Source of the DNA: Limnochorda sp. L945t
GTDB lineage: Bacteria > Bacillota > Limnochordia > Limnochordales > Geochordaceae
Reading direction: 5' to 3'
Length of the DNA stretch: 64,000 nucleotides
Assembly (NCBI RefSeq): GCF_035593305.1
Contig: NZ_CP141615.1
Span: 868,001-932,000 of the forward strand
Shown: in pieces, positions 10,965 through 20,190 of the stretch
Layout: every line of letters starts with the position of its first letter
Numbering within the stretch: position 1 is the stretch's first letter
Translations under genes and position numbers: made by a program
The notes under the pieces: model-generated
Seen by the model: only the letters and a program-made list of their open reading frames with translations
Database searches by the model: none
Told to the model about the DNA's origin: nothing

Positions 10965-12339
10965 GGGTTGCCCCTGCGGTGGCCGACCAAAGGGCCTGCC
11001 CGTCCGCGTCGATCGCCTCGACGGGCGCGGGCAGGCCTTCTCGCAAGTCTTGAAGGGGCATGTCGTCCAGGAAGACGGGCTCGTCGGCCTTGAGCGCGAC
11101 GTTGGGGACGTAGACGGCATCGAAGCGACCGAGGTCGGGCAGGCGCTCCAGGGAGGCCCGGATGTCGGCGCCGGTCAACAGGCCCGCGACGGTGACGGTC
11201 GGTCCGTAGAACTGGTTGACCACCGGGTGCACCCGCACCTCGAGCCCGGGATGCCGCCGCTCCAGCCGGCGGGCGAGCGCCTCCAGGAACGGCCGGGCCG
11301 ACGTCCCGGTCACCCACAGAACCCGCCGGCCCCCGGGCAGCCTCCCGGCGCTCCCACGCTGCCGGCGGACGGCGCCGGCCTCGGCCGCGTAGAACTCGTC
11401 GAGCAGCCGGCGAACGAGGCCAATCCCGTTGGAAAGCTGCGGGAAGTCCTCGTACGCCTCCCGGGGCGGTACCCACCGGCCGGCCAGGGAGTACCACTCG
11501 TCGGCGGGGAAGACCAACCGGGTGCCCAGGTCCTGCAGCAGCCGCCGCTGCCAGGCGTGTACCTGGCGCAAGACGGCCGCCGCCTCCGGTGCCCGGTACG
11601 GGCGTAACGGGTGCAGCCGCTGGCGGAAGCGGGTCAGCCCGACCGGCACCACGGCGATCGACCGCACGTGGGGGTAGAGCGCCGCCAGGTCGGCGATGCT
11701 CCGATCCAGGTGCTCCCCGTCGTTGATGCCGGGACACAGCACGAGCTGCGTGTGGACCTGGATGCCGGCGGCCGCCAGGCGCCGCAGCTGCGCCAGGATC
11801 CCCCGGGCCGCGTCGGTGCCCATGAGAAACGCGCGCAGGTCGTCCTCGGTGGAGTGAACCGACACGTAAAGCGGCGACAGGTGCTGCTCCAGCACGCGCT
11901 GCCAGTCGGACTCCGTCCAGTTGGTGAGGGTGACGAAGTTGCCGTCCAGGAAGGAGAGCCGTAGATCGTCGTCCATGATGTACAACGTGCGGCGCATGCC
12001 CTTGGGCGACTGGTGGACGAAGCAGAAGATGCACCGGTTGACGCAGGTGATGATCCGGTCGAAGAGGGGATCGGAGAAGCGAAGGCCCAGGTCCTCGTCT
12101 TCGTCCTTCTCGATCTCCACGACCCACGTCTCGCCGTCCGGCCGGCGCACCTCCAAATCCACCCTGTCCTGTGCCGCAGCGTAGTGCAGCTGCACCAGGT
12201 CGCTGGCCGGCACGCCGTTGATCGCCACGATCTGGTCGCCGGGCCGGATGCCGGCCTCGTCGGCCAGCGACCCGGCCCGCACCTCCGACACGATGGCCCC
12301 CGGCTTGAGGGCGGCTTTCGGGTTACGCCTGACCGGCAC
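10939..12339 (-). CDS. PDZ-radical SAM protein, DUF512 family
   Basis: A 466-residue protein starting with GTG. An N-terminal PDZ-like domain (residues about 8-70, GSLADEAGIRPGDQIVAING) is followed by a radical SAM core with the cluster motif Cys99-x3-Cys103-x2-Cys106 (CVNRCIFC), then the C-terminal DUF512 region. This architecture is conserved in many Firmicutes and cyanobacteria and is annotated as a putative FeS-containing oxidoreductase; the substrate is not known. The stop region overlaps the class II aldolase gene, and its start lies inside the last 17 bases of the GH31 gene, which is read first on the same strand. Confidence 0.88.
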   Translation of the reverse strand: MPVRRNPKAALKPGAIVSEVRAGSLADEAGIRPGDQIVAINGVPASDLVQLHYAAAQDRVDLEVRRPDGETWVVEIEKDEDEDLGLRFSDPLFDRIITCVNRCIFCFVHQSPKGMRRTLYIMDDDLRLSFLDGNFVTLTNWTESDWQRVLEQHLSPLYVSVHSTEDDLRAFLMGTDAARGILAQLRRLAAAGIQVHTQLVLCPGINDGEHLDRSIADLAALYPHVRSIAVVPVGLTRFRQRLHPLRPYRAPEAAAVLRQVHAWQRRLLQDLGTRLVFPADEWYSLAGRWVPPREAYEDFPQLSNGIGLVRRLLDEFYAAEAGAVRRQRGSAGRLPGGRRVLWVTGTSARPFLEALARRLERRHPGLEVRVHPVVNQFYGPTVTVAGLLTGADIRASLERLPDLGRFDAVYVPNVALKADEPVFLDDMPLQDLREGLPAPVEAIDADGQALWSATAGATLTSSAPAG

Positions 12340-14872
12340 GATCCCACTCCGCTTCGAGCACGCCCGGCTCGGCCGTCTCGGGCAGCCGGACGACCAGCTC
12401 GCTCCCGGCCCGCTCGTCCCAGACCGGGAGGGGGCCGACCGCCGTCCCGGGAGCCGGCCCGGAGCTCGCCTCGTCTTGGAAGGCTGGGGCCAGCGCCTGC
12501 CCGGATCGGGGTACCGGCTGCCCCTGCCAGCGCACCGAGCGGCAGGCTCCCGGCGGCCGCTGTACCACGACCTCGAAGTAAGGGCGACCAGGTCGCCAGG
12601 CGCCTTCCCGAGGGCCGGCTTTCAGCAGGAGCCGGAGGCGCCCTTCGGCCCTGGATCCGGACCACTCGGCGTCGAAGCGCCGGCGCGCGTACGCTCCCTG
12701 CTGGTAGTCGAGGCTCTCCCCGTCGTCCTCGTACAGCCACGTCCAGGCGAACGCGCCATGATCCCCCGCGGGCGCCATCAGCAGGAGGCTCACCCGGTCG
12801 TCCTGGCGCAGCTCGCCGGTGTGCTGGGCAAGCGGCGCCAGGGGCACCGGCGCGCCAGCCGCCACGAAGACGGGGATCTGGTCGAGGGGCGCCTCCACCA
12901 GCGCGTACGCCGGACCGGTGATGCGGACCGGCTGGCGGAGGTGGACCCACTCCCCGGCGGGCAGGTAGACCATCCGCCGCCGTGCTCCGGGCGTGATGAC
13001 CGGCGCCACGAGCAGGTGCGGGCCCAACAGCCACTGATCCTGGACCCTTTCGGCCTCGGCGTCGCCGGGATGGTGCCACAAGAGCGGCCGCATCACGGGC
13101 GTGCCCCGGGAGGCCGCCTCCCAGAACAGGGTGTACAGGTAGGGCACCAGCCGGTAGCGCCATTCGATCGCGTCGCGGCAGACGCGCTCGATCTCCTCGC
13201 CGAACCGCCACACCTCTTGCGGGCGCGCGTCGATGGCCGCGTGGTTGCGGAAAAACGGGGTGAACGCTCCGGCCTGGGTCCAGCGGGCTACGAGTTCGGC
13301 CGTCGCATGATCGGCGAACCCGCCGACGTCGGCGCCCGCCCAGGCGATGCCCGAGAGGCCCATGTTGAGCAGCTCCGGCACCATCATGGCCAGATGTTCC
13401 CACCAGCTCGAGTTGTCGCCGGTCCAGACGGCCGCGTAGCGCTGGATGCCGGCGAAGCCGGCGCGGCTCAACACGAAGGGCCGTACCCCGGGCCGCAGGG
13501 CGAGCTGCGCCTCGTACGCCGCCTTGCTCATCAACAGGCCGTACAGGTTGTGCGCCTCGGCGTGGAGGAGCGGCCGCTGCTCTTCGGCAGGGCGCTCCAG
13601 GTCGGGGCCGTGCACCGCATCGAGGTCCAGCGTGCCTGCGGGGAGGGGGTGGCGGAAGTTGGCCGGCTCGTTCATGTCATTCCAGATCCCGCTCACCCCG
13701 CGCCCGATGAGCTCCCGGTGCCACTGTGACCACCACCTGCGCACCTCCTGGCGCAGGAAGTCGGGGAAAATGGTGGGGCCGGGCCAGACCACGCCCTCGA
13801 AGGGCTTGCCGTCTTTCTTGCGGACGTAGTACTGCCGCTCCAAAGCCTCGGAGTAGACCGGGTACTCGGGATCGATCTTGATCCCGGGGTCCACGATGGT
13901 CACGACGCGCAAGCCCTGCGCCCGCAGCTTCGCCATCATGCCCTCGGGGTCGGCGAAGCGCACGGGATCCCAGGTGAAGACCCGGTACTCCCGCATGTGG
14001 TCGATGTCCAGGTAGATCACGTCGCAAGGGATGCGCCGGTTGCGGAGCTCCCGGGCGACCTGCAGCACCTCGTCCGCCGTCTGGTAACCCCAGCGGCTCT
14101 GCTGGAAGCCCAGGCTCCACCGCGGCGGGAGCGGCATACGGCCCGTGAGCTCCGTGAAGCGGGCCACGACCTGCTCCAGCCCCGGGCCGGCCATCACGAA
14201 GTAATCGAGCTGTCCGCCGTCGAGGTGGATCCCCAGCCGGTCCGGGCGGGTAGCGCCCAGATCGAAGCGCGTCCGGTAGGTGTTGTGGACGAACAAACCC
14301 CAGGCGCGGCCACGGTCGTAGACGACCAGGAAGGGGATGGACTGATACAGGGGGTCGGTGGTGGGAAGGTGGGGGGTGACGTCCGTGTTCCACATCTGGA
14401 GGATGCGGCCGCGCCGATCCATCCACCCGGTCTTCTCCCCCAGCCCGAGGCACATGGAGGACGGGCTCAGCTGCTTGAAGAGCTCGAGGTGCGGCTTGCC
14501 CTCCCGGACCGGCAGGTCGGGGTCGTCGGCAGCGATGGGCTCGGGATGGCCCTGAGCGTCGATGGCGAGCGCTCCGTTGGCCCGCCGGACCCTTACCGCC
14601 AGCTGCGGAGTGCTGAGCGTCCACCCGTCGGGGGAAGCTTCGAGGCGGACGGGGAAGTCCGCGGGCCACTCGCTCTCCGGGCGGGCCAGCGCCCACGCGA
14701 GGGTCTCGGGGGGCTTCTCCGGCGGAACGTAGCGCACCCGGATCAGGTCCGGCGCCCAGGCTGCCACTTCGAGCCTGCGGCCCTCGGGGTCTTCGAGGAG
14801 CAGGCTCCGGCCGTCTCCGGGAGGCAACGGAGTGAACGGGCCGGGGTTTGCTCGCTTCGCCACGTCTGGCAT
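12323..14872 (-). CDS. glycoside hydrolase family 31, alpha-glucosidase type
   Basis: An 849-residue GH31 enzyme, expected to release glucose or xylose from the non-reducing ends of alpha-glucosides. The N-terminal beta-sandwich domain is followed by a TIM barrel with the nucleophile Asp399 in GIWNDMNEP and the general-acid Asp in WTGDNSSWWEH, then C-terminal beta domains. There is no signal peptide, so it acts in the cytoplasm. The ATG at 14872 is preceded by AAAGGAGT at good spacing, which favours it over upstream in-frame starts. The downstream radical SAM gene overlaps it by 17 bases. Alpha-glucosidase and alpha-xylosidase cannot be told apart with certainty. Confidence 0.92.
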   Translation of the reverse strand: MPDVAKRANPGPFTPLPPGDGRSLLLEDPEGRRLEVAAWAPDLIRVRYVPPEKPPETLAWALARPESEWPADFPVRLEASPDGWTLSTPQLAVRVRRANGALAIDAQGHPEPIAADDPDLPVREGKPHLELFKQLSPSSMCLGLGEKTGWMDRRGRILQMWNTDVTPHLPTTDPLYQSIPFLVVYDRGRAWGLFVHNTYRTRFDLGATRPDRLGIHLDGGQLDYFVMAGPGLEQVVARFTELTGRMPLPPRWSLGFQQSRWGYQTADEVLQVARELRNRRIPCDVIYLDIDHMREYRVFTWDPVRFADPEGMMAKLRAQGLRVVTIVDPGIKIDPEYPVYSEALERQYYVRKKDGKPFEGVVWPGPTIFPDFLRQEVRRWWSQWHRELIGRGVSGIWNDMNEPANFRHPLPAGTLDLDAVHGPDLERPAEEQRPLLHAEAHNLYGLLMSKAAYEAQLALRPGVRPFVLSRAGFAGIQRYAAVWTGDNSSWWEHLAMMVPELLNMGLSGIAWAGADVGGFADHATAELVARWTQAGAFTPFFRNHAAIDARPQEVWRFGEEIERVCRDAIEWRYRLVPYLYTLFWEAASRGTPVMRPLLWHHPGDAEAERVQDQWLLGPHLLVAPVITPGARRRMVYLPAGEWVHLRQPVRITGPAYALVEAPLDQIPVFVAAGAPVPLAPLAQHTGELRQDDRVSLLLMAPAGDHGAFAWTWLYEDDGESLDYQQGAYARRRFDAEWSGSRAEGRLRLLLKAGPREGAWRPGRPYFEVVVQRPPGACRSVRWQGQPVPRSGQALAPAFQDEASSGPAPGTAVGPLPVWDERAGSELVVRLPETAEPGVLEAEWDRAGQA

Positions 14873-14973
14873 GGTGCGACTCCTTTCGAAGAGCAGGGAG
14901 AAGGACTCATGGGTGCTGCAAGCCCCTACTGAGCGTGCCATCGGCCGTGGGGGATGTCAAGCCGCAGCGGGCA

Positions 14974-15003
14974 TTGCGGGGAGGTACGCCATGGAGGTAT
15001 TCT
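14974..15003 (+). promoter_or_regulatory. candidate sigma-A promoter of the TauE/SafE-DUF1634 operon
   Basis: TTGCGG (-35, 14974-14979) and TATTCT (-10, 14998-15003) are 18 bases apart. Initiation near 15010 gives a 25-base leader that contains the strong ribosome binding site at 15021. This also argues against translation starting at the GTG at 15008, which would precede the transcript start. Confidence 0.45.
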
Positions 15004-15020
15004 GGTAGTGACCAGTGAGC

Positions 15021-15028
15021 AAAGGAGG
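15021..15028 (+). promoter_or_regulatory. strong Shine-Dalgarno site that sets a TTG start
   Basis: AAAGGAGG lies six bases before the TTG at 15035. It is the best ribosome binding site in the region and supports TTG over the upstream in-frame GTG at 15008 and ATG at 14954. Confidence 0.7.
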
Positions 15029-15034
15029 GTACCC

Positions 15035-15877
15035 TTGGGCTTCGACCCCCTCTCCTTCCTGACCGTTTTCGGCCTTTCCATCGCGGCCGGTTTCATCGGA
15101 TCGCTCCTGGGCCTGGGCGGCGGGATCATCGTGACGCCCGTGCTCACCACCGGCCTGGGTTACAACATCCGCCACGTCATCGGGGCGTCGCTCGTCTCCG
15201 TCATCGCCACGTCCAGCGGGGCGGCGGCCGCCTACGTCAAGGACCGGCTCACCAACCTGCGCATCGCGATGTTTCTGGAGATGGCAACGACCCTCGGAGC
15301 CATCGGCGGCGCATACGTCTCGGGACTCTTGCCGGTCCGGGCCCTTTACGTGCTGTTCGGGGTGTTGTTGGTGTACTCGGCCTACGGGATGTTCCAGCGG
15401 CGCCACGTCGAGGGGGCCGGCAGGGTGCCCGAGAGTGCCTGGGCGCGGCGGCTGCGGCTGGAGGGTCGCTATCACGACGAGACCTCGGGCAAGACCATCG
15501 AGTACCGGGCGGGGCGCCTGGGCGGCGGCTTCGCGGTCATGCTGGGGGCCGGCGGCCTTTCCGGGGTCCTGGGCATCGGCTCGGGGGTCTTCAAGGTGCT
15601 GGGGATGGACATGGTCATGGGGCTGCCCATCAAGGTCTCGACGGCCACGAGCAACTTCATGATCGGCGTGACCGCGGCCGCAGGGGCCGGGGTGCACTTC
15701 GCGCGGGGCAACGTGCATCCGGGCATCGCGGCGCCCGTGGCGCTCGGCGTGCTGGTCGGCGCCTGGGCGGGCAGCAAGCTGTTGCCCCGGTTGCCCGGGC
15801 GTTTCCTGCGCTACGCCTTCGTGCCCCTGCTCGTCTACATGGGTCTGGAGATGATCTGGAAAGGGGTCGTCCCGTGA
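15035..15877 (+). CDS. TauE/SafE family membrane transporter
   Basis: A 280-residue integral membrane protein of the sulfite/organosulfonate exporter family (4-toluene sulfonate uptake permease superfamily). The first repeat starts GFIGSLLGLGGGIIVTP and the second half has GGLSGVLGIGSGVFKV, the duplicated Gly-rich motif of the family. About seven to eight membrane segments are visible with a hydrophilic loop near the middle. The substrate cannot be deduced. The TTG start is set by the upstream Shine-Dalgarno. Its stop overlaps the GTG of the DUF1634 gene, a common partner of this transporter class. Confidence 0.88.
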   Translation: MGFDPLSFLTVFGLSIAAGFIGSLLGLGGGIIVTPVLTTGLGYNIRHVIGASLVSVIATSSGAAAAYVKDRLTNLRIAMFLEMATTLGAIGGAYVSGLLPVRALYVLFGVLLVYSAYGMFQRRHVEGAGRVPESAWARRLRLEGRYHDETSGKTIEYRAGRLGGGFAVMLGAGGLSGVLGIGSGVFKVLGMDMVMGLPIKVSTATSNFMIGVTAAAGAGVHFARGNVHPGIAAPVALGVLVGAWAGSKLLPRLPGRFLRYAFVPLLVYMGLEMIWKGVVP

Positions 15878-16287
15878 GAGCCGGAGGGAGCGAAGCGGCG
15901 AGCCGGGCCGGCGGCCGCCCGGTGGCCCGGGTCGAGCGGGCGTTATGGGACATGGAGACCGTCATCAGCCGCATCCTTCAGCTGGGAGTGCTGGTGAGCG
16001 CGGCCGTGATCGCGGCCGGTGTGGCGGTATGGGCCATCACCGACACCGGCGGGTACCCCGACGGGCGGTTTCCCACGACCCCTGCCGGCGTCCTGGCAGG
16101 GGTGGCTCACCTCAGGGCCCTCGCCATCATCCAGCTCGGCCTGGTGCTCCTGGTGCTCACCCCCGTTTTCCGGGTGGGGGCGTCGGTCCTGGTCTTCGCC
16201 CGCGAGCGTGACCGTACGTTTACCGTGATCACCAGCGTGGTGTTCGCGCTCTTGCTCATGAGCCTGCTGTTGGGCGTCATGGAGTGA
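15874..16287 (+). CDS. DUF1634 membrane protein, TauE/SafE partner
   Basis: A 137-residue protein with three membrane helices (about 37-57, 83-101 and 117-136). It fits DUF1634, a small membrane family that is regularly encoded directly after TauE/SafE transporters. Translation starts at GTG in a four-base overlap with the transporter stop, so the two are probably made in fixed ratio and may form one complex. No catalytic residues are visible. The role is unknown beyond this association. Confidence 0.8.
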   Translation: MRAGGSEAASRAGGRPVARVERALWDMETVISRILQLGVLVSAAVIAAGVAVWAITDTGGYPDGRFPTTPAGVLAGVAHLRALAIIQLGLVLLVLTPVFRVGASVLVFARERDRTFTVITSVVFALLLMSLLLGVME

Positions 16288-16337
16288 TCGGCCCGGTGAG
16301 CGGAGCGGCGGCTCGAAGCTCGCCCGGGGAGAGCAGG

Positions 16338-17099
16338 ATGGAGCCGGTCGTCCGCGGAGCGGCGCTGCCGCTTTACCACCAGTTGCATCAAGCGCTGCGC
16401 CGGCGCATTACGGAAGGCGAGTGGAAACCCGGCTTCAGGCTGCCGGGCGAACGGGAGCTCATGCGGCTGTTCGGGGTGAGCCGCACGACGGTGCGCCAGG
16501 CGCTGGACGCGCTCGAGGCGGATGGATTGATCGAGCGCCGCCACGGTCAGGGCACCTTCGTGGCCTCTCAGCCGGTCCTGGCGCATCTGGCAGTGTTGCG
16601 GGGGTTCACGGAGGAGCTGCGGGAGCAGGGGCTCCCGTTCGAGGTGCGGGTGCTCCAGGCGGGTTGCGTGCCGGCGCCGCCAGAGGCGGCGCGGGCGCTC
16701 GGGATCGAGCCGGGCGAGGAGGTCGTGCAGATCAGCAGGGTCGTGTGGCTGGGAGGGGAGCCGCTGTTCACCGACGACAGCTTCCTCCTGCCCGCCCAGG
16801 GCCGGCTGGTGGCCTCCGCCGAACCGGACCTCACCATCTACTCGGCACTGGAGTCCATCGGGTATCCGGTGGCGAGCGGGGAGCAGACCGTCGAGGCGGC
16901 GCCGGCCGGCGCCGCCGAGGCCGACCGGCTGCGGGTGCGAAGAGGCCGGCCGGTGCTCCTCATCCGTCGGGTGGCCCGCCTGGTGGATGGGACGCCCGTG
17001 GAGTTCAGGCGGGTCGCCTACCGGGGCGATCGCTACCGCTACCGGATTACCCTGGTTCGTACAGCTCGTACAGAGCGTGGATCAGTTCCTCGTGGCTGA
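16338..17099 (+). CDS. GntR family transcriptional regulator, HutC/UTRA subfamily
   Basis: A 253-residue regulator with an N-terminal winged helix (GVSRTTVRQALDALE recognition region, then the wing HGQGTFVAS) and a C-terminal UTRA ligand-binding domain. UTRA domains typically bind sugars, phospho-sugars or histidine-pathway intermediates. The ATG at 16338, with GGAG six bases before it, matches the usual start of the family better than the GTG at 16284. The gene is convergent with the GH15 gene; its last 53 bases overlap it, so the tail after the UTRA domain is read through glucoamylase sequence. A role in carbohydrate control is a guess from context. Confidence 0.9.
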   Translation: MEPVVRGAALPLYHQLHQALRRRITEGEWKPGFRLPGERELMRLFGVSRTTVRQALDALEADGLIERRHGQGTFVASQPVLAHLAVLRGFTEELREQGLPFEVRVLQAGCVPAPPEAARALGIEPGEEVVQISRVVWLGGEPLFTDDSFLLPAQGRLVASAEPDLTIYSALESIGYPVASGEQTVEAAPAGAAEADRLRVRRGRPVLLIRRVARLVDGTPVEFRRVAYRGDRYRYRITLVRTARTERGSVPRG

Positions 17100-19014
17100 A
17101 GGCCTGGGGGAAGTTGCCCCACTGCCGCCCGGTCGCCGGATCGTGGTGCTCGCCCATGAGCCCCAGGGGGTTGGCCCCTTCCAACAGGCGATCGAGGAGC
17201 GCCACGGCCTGCCTGTCCCGGCCCATCCGGTGCAGGGCCCGCACCATCCAGAAGCCAGCCATGTAAAACGGCAGGGCGCCGTCCCCGAACCGCAGCAGCC
17301 CTTCTCCGCCCCGGGCGGCCGAAGGCGCCCGCACGGTGAGGCCCCCCTCCGCCGGGGAACGGTGCATCGCCTCGATGGTGGCGACGAGGCGAGGATCTCG
17401 GGCGTCGGCGAGGTGCCACAGAAGGGGCGTCAGCACCGAGATGTCGAGCACCTGAGACTCGTCGGGGCCTTGCGGGGTGAACAACCGCATCAGCGCCCCG
17501 CGACGGGCCGACCACGCATGGTCTAGCGCCTGGCGGGCGATCTCCCGGGCCAGCCCTTCCCACCGCCGGGCCGCCTCTTCTCCCGTGCCCGCTCTTCGGG
17601 CCAACCGCGCGGCGCTGGCCAGGGCCACGGCGGCCATGGACGTCCCGTGCACCCAGTGGCCGGTGAACTCCCGCAGCTCCCAGATGCCGCTCTCGGGCAT
17701 GCGCCAGTGCGCTTCGACCCACAGGGCCGCCCGCTTGACCATGTCCCACGTCTCCCACAGCAGCTGTTGGTCGCCCGTGAGCTCCACGTGGGCCTGCACG
17801 CCCCACAAGACGTTGCCCTCGTTGTCGAGCTGCAATTGGTGGGCAGCGGCGTTGCCGAAGCGAACGGGACGCTCGCCTCCGGGCCCGCTCAGCTCCGGCG
17901 CGTCGAACTCCACCGGAAGCCGCCCGTCCACCGCATAGAGGGGCTGGGACCAGTGACCGTCGGCCGCCTGGAGGCGCGCCGCGAACCGGTAGAAGGCGCG
18001 GGCCTCCCGGTGGAACCCCGCCCGGTCCAGCGCCCAGGCCGTCCACGCCCCGTCTCGCAGCCAGGTGAACCGGTAGTCCCAGTTGTCCGAACCGCCCGGC
18101 GTGGCGGGCCACGAGGCGGTGGGAGCCGCCACGATGGCACCTGTCTCGGGGTAGGTGAGCAGGCGCAGCGTGAGCAAGGAGCGCCGGAAGGCCGCGAGGT
18201 GCCCGGGGCTCATGCCCTGCGGGACCACGGCGCGACTCAGCCACTCCCGGGACTCACAAACGCCCTCCTCGGGCGACAGGCGGCTCAGGGCAGCAGCAGC
18301 GGAGCGCGCCTGGTCGACGGTGCGCCCGTAGCCGACGGCGAGGCGCGCGACCGGCCGCAGGCCGTCGAGGAGCGGATGAGGAGGAGCGGGTCGGCCGGGA
18401 TCCCAGGAGCCGGCCGGTTTCCACCGGATCTCGAGCGTGCCGGTGCCGGGCTCCCACGACGCCTGCGGGGGGGCGCTCGTGCTCCCGGGCGCCAGGGCGA
18501 AGGCCATGGCCGCTTCAGGGGAGTCTTCGGTGAGCAGCGCCGCGGGATCCCCGCCGGCCGCCGCCCAGCGGCCGGCCACGGCGGCACGGGTGACGGTGAG
18601 GCGCAACACCAGGGACTCGAGGGGCGAAGGGGCGGAGGCCCACACCTCCCGAACCAGGGCAGGCTTGCCCCAGGGCATGAAGTCCACCGCGGCAACGGCG
18701 CCGCCTCCCGCCTTCCACCGGGTGACGAGGACCGTACTGCCGTCGTAGTACGCCTGGCGCGCTCCGGCCAGGCGGGAAGAAAGAGAGCGGGGCGACGCAG
18801 GGGTAACGTCGAGCATCCCGCCGCGGGAGGGATCGAGGGCTCGCGCCAGCACCGGGTGGCCGTCCACCCTCGGCAGGCACCACCAGGTCACGGCGCCGGT
18901 GCGAGCGATGATCGCGACCGTTTGGCCGTTGCCCACCACCCCGGCGTCCGCCGGGTCCTCGGCGGGGCTCGGCGCGGGGGCTGGCGCTGGAAAGGCTGTC
19001 ACGGCCGGCTGCAT
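17047..19014 (-). CDS. glycoside hydrolase family 15, glucoamylase/trehalase-like
   Basis: A 655-residue GH15 enzyme: an N-terminal beta-sandwich (about 20-260) and an (alpha/alpha)6 barrel. The barrel carries YRFTWLRDGAW, the general-acid region PESGIWE, and the C-terminal base region GLMGEHHDPATG followed by GNFPQAFSHEELI, all diagnostic for bacterial GH15. Substrates may be maltodextrins, isomaltose, or trehalose as in actinobacterial relatives. There is no signal peptide, so it is intracellular. It is divergent from the nuo operon across a 322-base gap and overlaps gntR at its 3' end. Confidence 0.92.
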   Translation of the reverse strand: MQPAVTAFPAPAPAPSPAEDPADAGVVGNGQTVAIIARTGAVTWWCLPRVDGHPVLARALDPSRGGMLDVTPASPRSLSSRLAGARQAYYDGSTVLVTRWKAGGGAVAAVDFMPWGKPALVREVWASAPSPLESLVLRLTVTRAAVAGRWAAAGGDPAALLTEDSPEAAMAFALAPGSTSAPPQASWEPGTGTLEIRWKPAGSWDPGRPAPPHPLLDGLRPVARLAVGYGRTVDQARSAAAALSRLSPEEGVCESREWLSRAVVPQGMSPGHLAAFRRSLLTLRLLTYPETGAIVAAPTASWPATPGGSDNWDYRFTWLRDGAWTAWALDRAGFHREARAFYRFAARLQAADGHWSQPLYAVDGRLPVEFDAPELSGPGGERPVRFGNAAAHQLQLDNEGNVLWGVQAHVELTGDQQLLWETWDMVKRAALWVEAHWRMPESGIWELREFTGHWVHGTSMAAVALASAARLARRAGTGEEAARRWEGLAREIARQALDHAWSARRGALMRLFTPQGPDESQVLDISVLTPLLWHLADARDPRLVATIEAMHRSPAEGGLTVRAPSAARGGEGLLRFGDGALPFYMAGFWMVRALHRMGRDRQAVALLDRLLEGANPLGLMGEHHDPATGRQWGNFPQAFSHEELIHALYELYEPG

Positions 19015-19100
19015 GCCACCTTCACGTCCAGGACTGGCGGGTCCCTACGCCACGCCTGCCTTCCGCTCCTCTCTCGCAGCAGAGGAGGAAAAGCGGGGAC

Positions 19101-19120
19101 CCTTCGGGAACCTTCGGGAT
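19101..19120. repeat. tandem 10-bp repeat upstream of the nuo promoter
   Basis: CCTTCGGGAA is followed directly by CCTTCGGGAT, one helical turn apart, ending 11 bases before the -35 hexamer. The spacing would suit an activator or repressor dimer contacting one face of the helix. Confidence 0.5.
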
Positions 19121-19131
19121 GACCCGGCGCG

Positions 19132-19160
19132 TTGCATGGTCCGGAGCCGTCGTTTATACT
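19132..19160 (+). promoter_or_regulatory. promoter of the nuo (complex I) operon
   Basis: TTGCAT (-35, 19132-19137), a 17-base spacer and TATACT (-10, 19155-19160) make a near-consensus sigma-A promoter, conspicuous in 70% GC DNA. Transcription should start near 19167, leaving a leader of about 170 bases before nuoA. Confidence 0.75.
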
Positions 19161-19242
19161 TTGCCAGAGGCGAAGACGGGGCTCGTTCGGCGATCGGATG
19201 CGGTGGCACGGCCACGGGATCGCCGCTTTTATTGAGGGTTTT

Positions 19243-19260
19243 TAGTGCTGATTATCACAA
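19243..19260. promoter_or_regulatory. imperfect Rex-like palindrome in the nuo leader
   Basis: TAGTGCTGATTATCACAA has 12 of 18 positions symmetric and one perfect Rex half-site (TCACAA). Rex senses NADH/NAD ratio and controls nuo in some bacteria, for example Streptomyces. The other half-site is poor, and no rex gene is in the window. Confidence 0.3.
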
Positions 19261-19336
19261 ACTGCCGCCCGGGAGAGCCGGCCCCTGGAGAGCCGGGTCG
19301 CCGGGAGGGGCGGGGTACACGGGGGGCTTGCGATCG

Positions 19337-19677
19337 GTGGAGGCCTACGGGGCGCTGTCCATCTACCTCGCGGTGGTCCTCGTCGTCACGGCCACGATCA
19401 GTCTCCTGGCCGCTCGCGTGGGACCCCGGCGTCCGGATCCGGTGAAGGCAGAAGCCTACGAAAGCGGCTACCCGACGCCTCCCTTGCTCGGCCGTTTCTC
19501 CGTCAAGTTTTACGTGGTCGCCATGCTCTTCGTCATCTTCGACGTGGAGACGGTCGCGTTCTACCCCTGGGCCATCCAGGTGCGCCACCTGGGAGGGTAC
19601 GGTCTGGCCGTCATGGGGCTGTTCCTCCTGATCCTGGCCATCGGGGATGCGTACGTCTGGAGAAAGGGAGGATTCGA

Positions 19678-19687
<10 letters not shown>
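19337..19687 (+). CDS. nuoA: NADH-quinone oxidoreductase subunit A
   Basis: A 116-residue, three-helix subunit at the heel of the membrane arm of complex I, near the quinone entry. The ESGYP loop motif and FDVET in helix 2, both needed for coupling, are intact. The start is taken as GTG 19337; a TTG nine bases upstream is possible. First gene of the operon. Its last 10 bases overlap nuoB. Confidence 0.93.

Positions 19688-20182
<495 letters not shown>

Positions 20183-20190
<8 letters not shown>

Larger units (their letters stand above)
19015..19336. other. divergent intergenic region between the GH15 gene and nuoA
   Basis: This 322-base gap holds the control region of the nuo operon: a tandem decamer (19101-19120), a promoter (19132-19160), and a leader with an imperfect palindrome (19243-19260) in an AT-rich patch. 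No convincing promoter is seen on the minus strand for the GH15 gene. No tRNA or small ORF with coding character was found. Confidence 0.6.
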
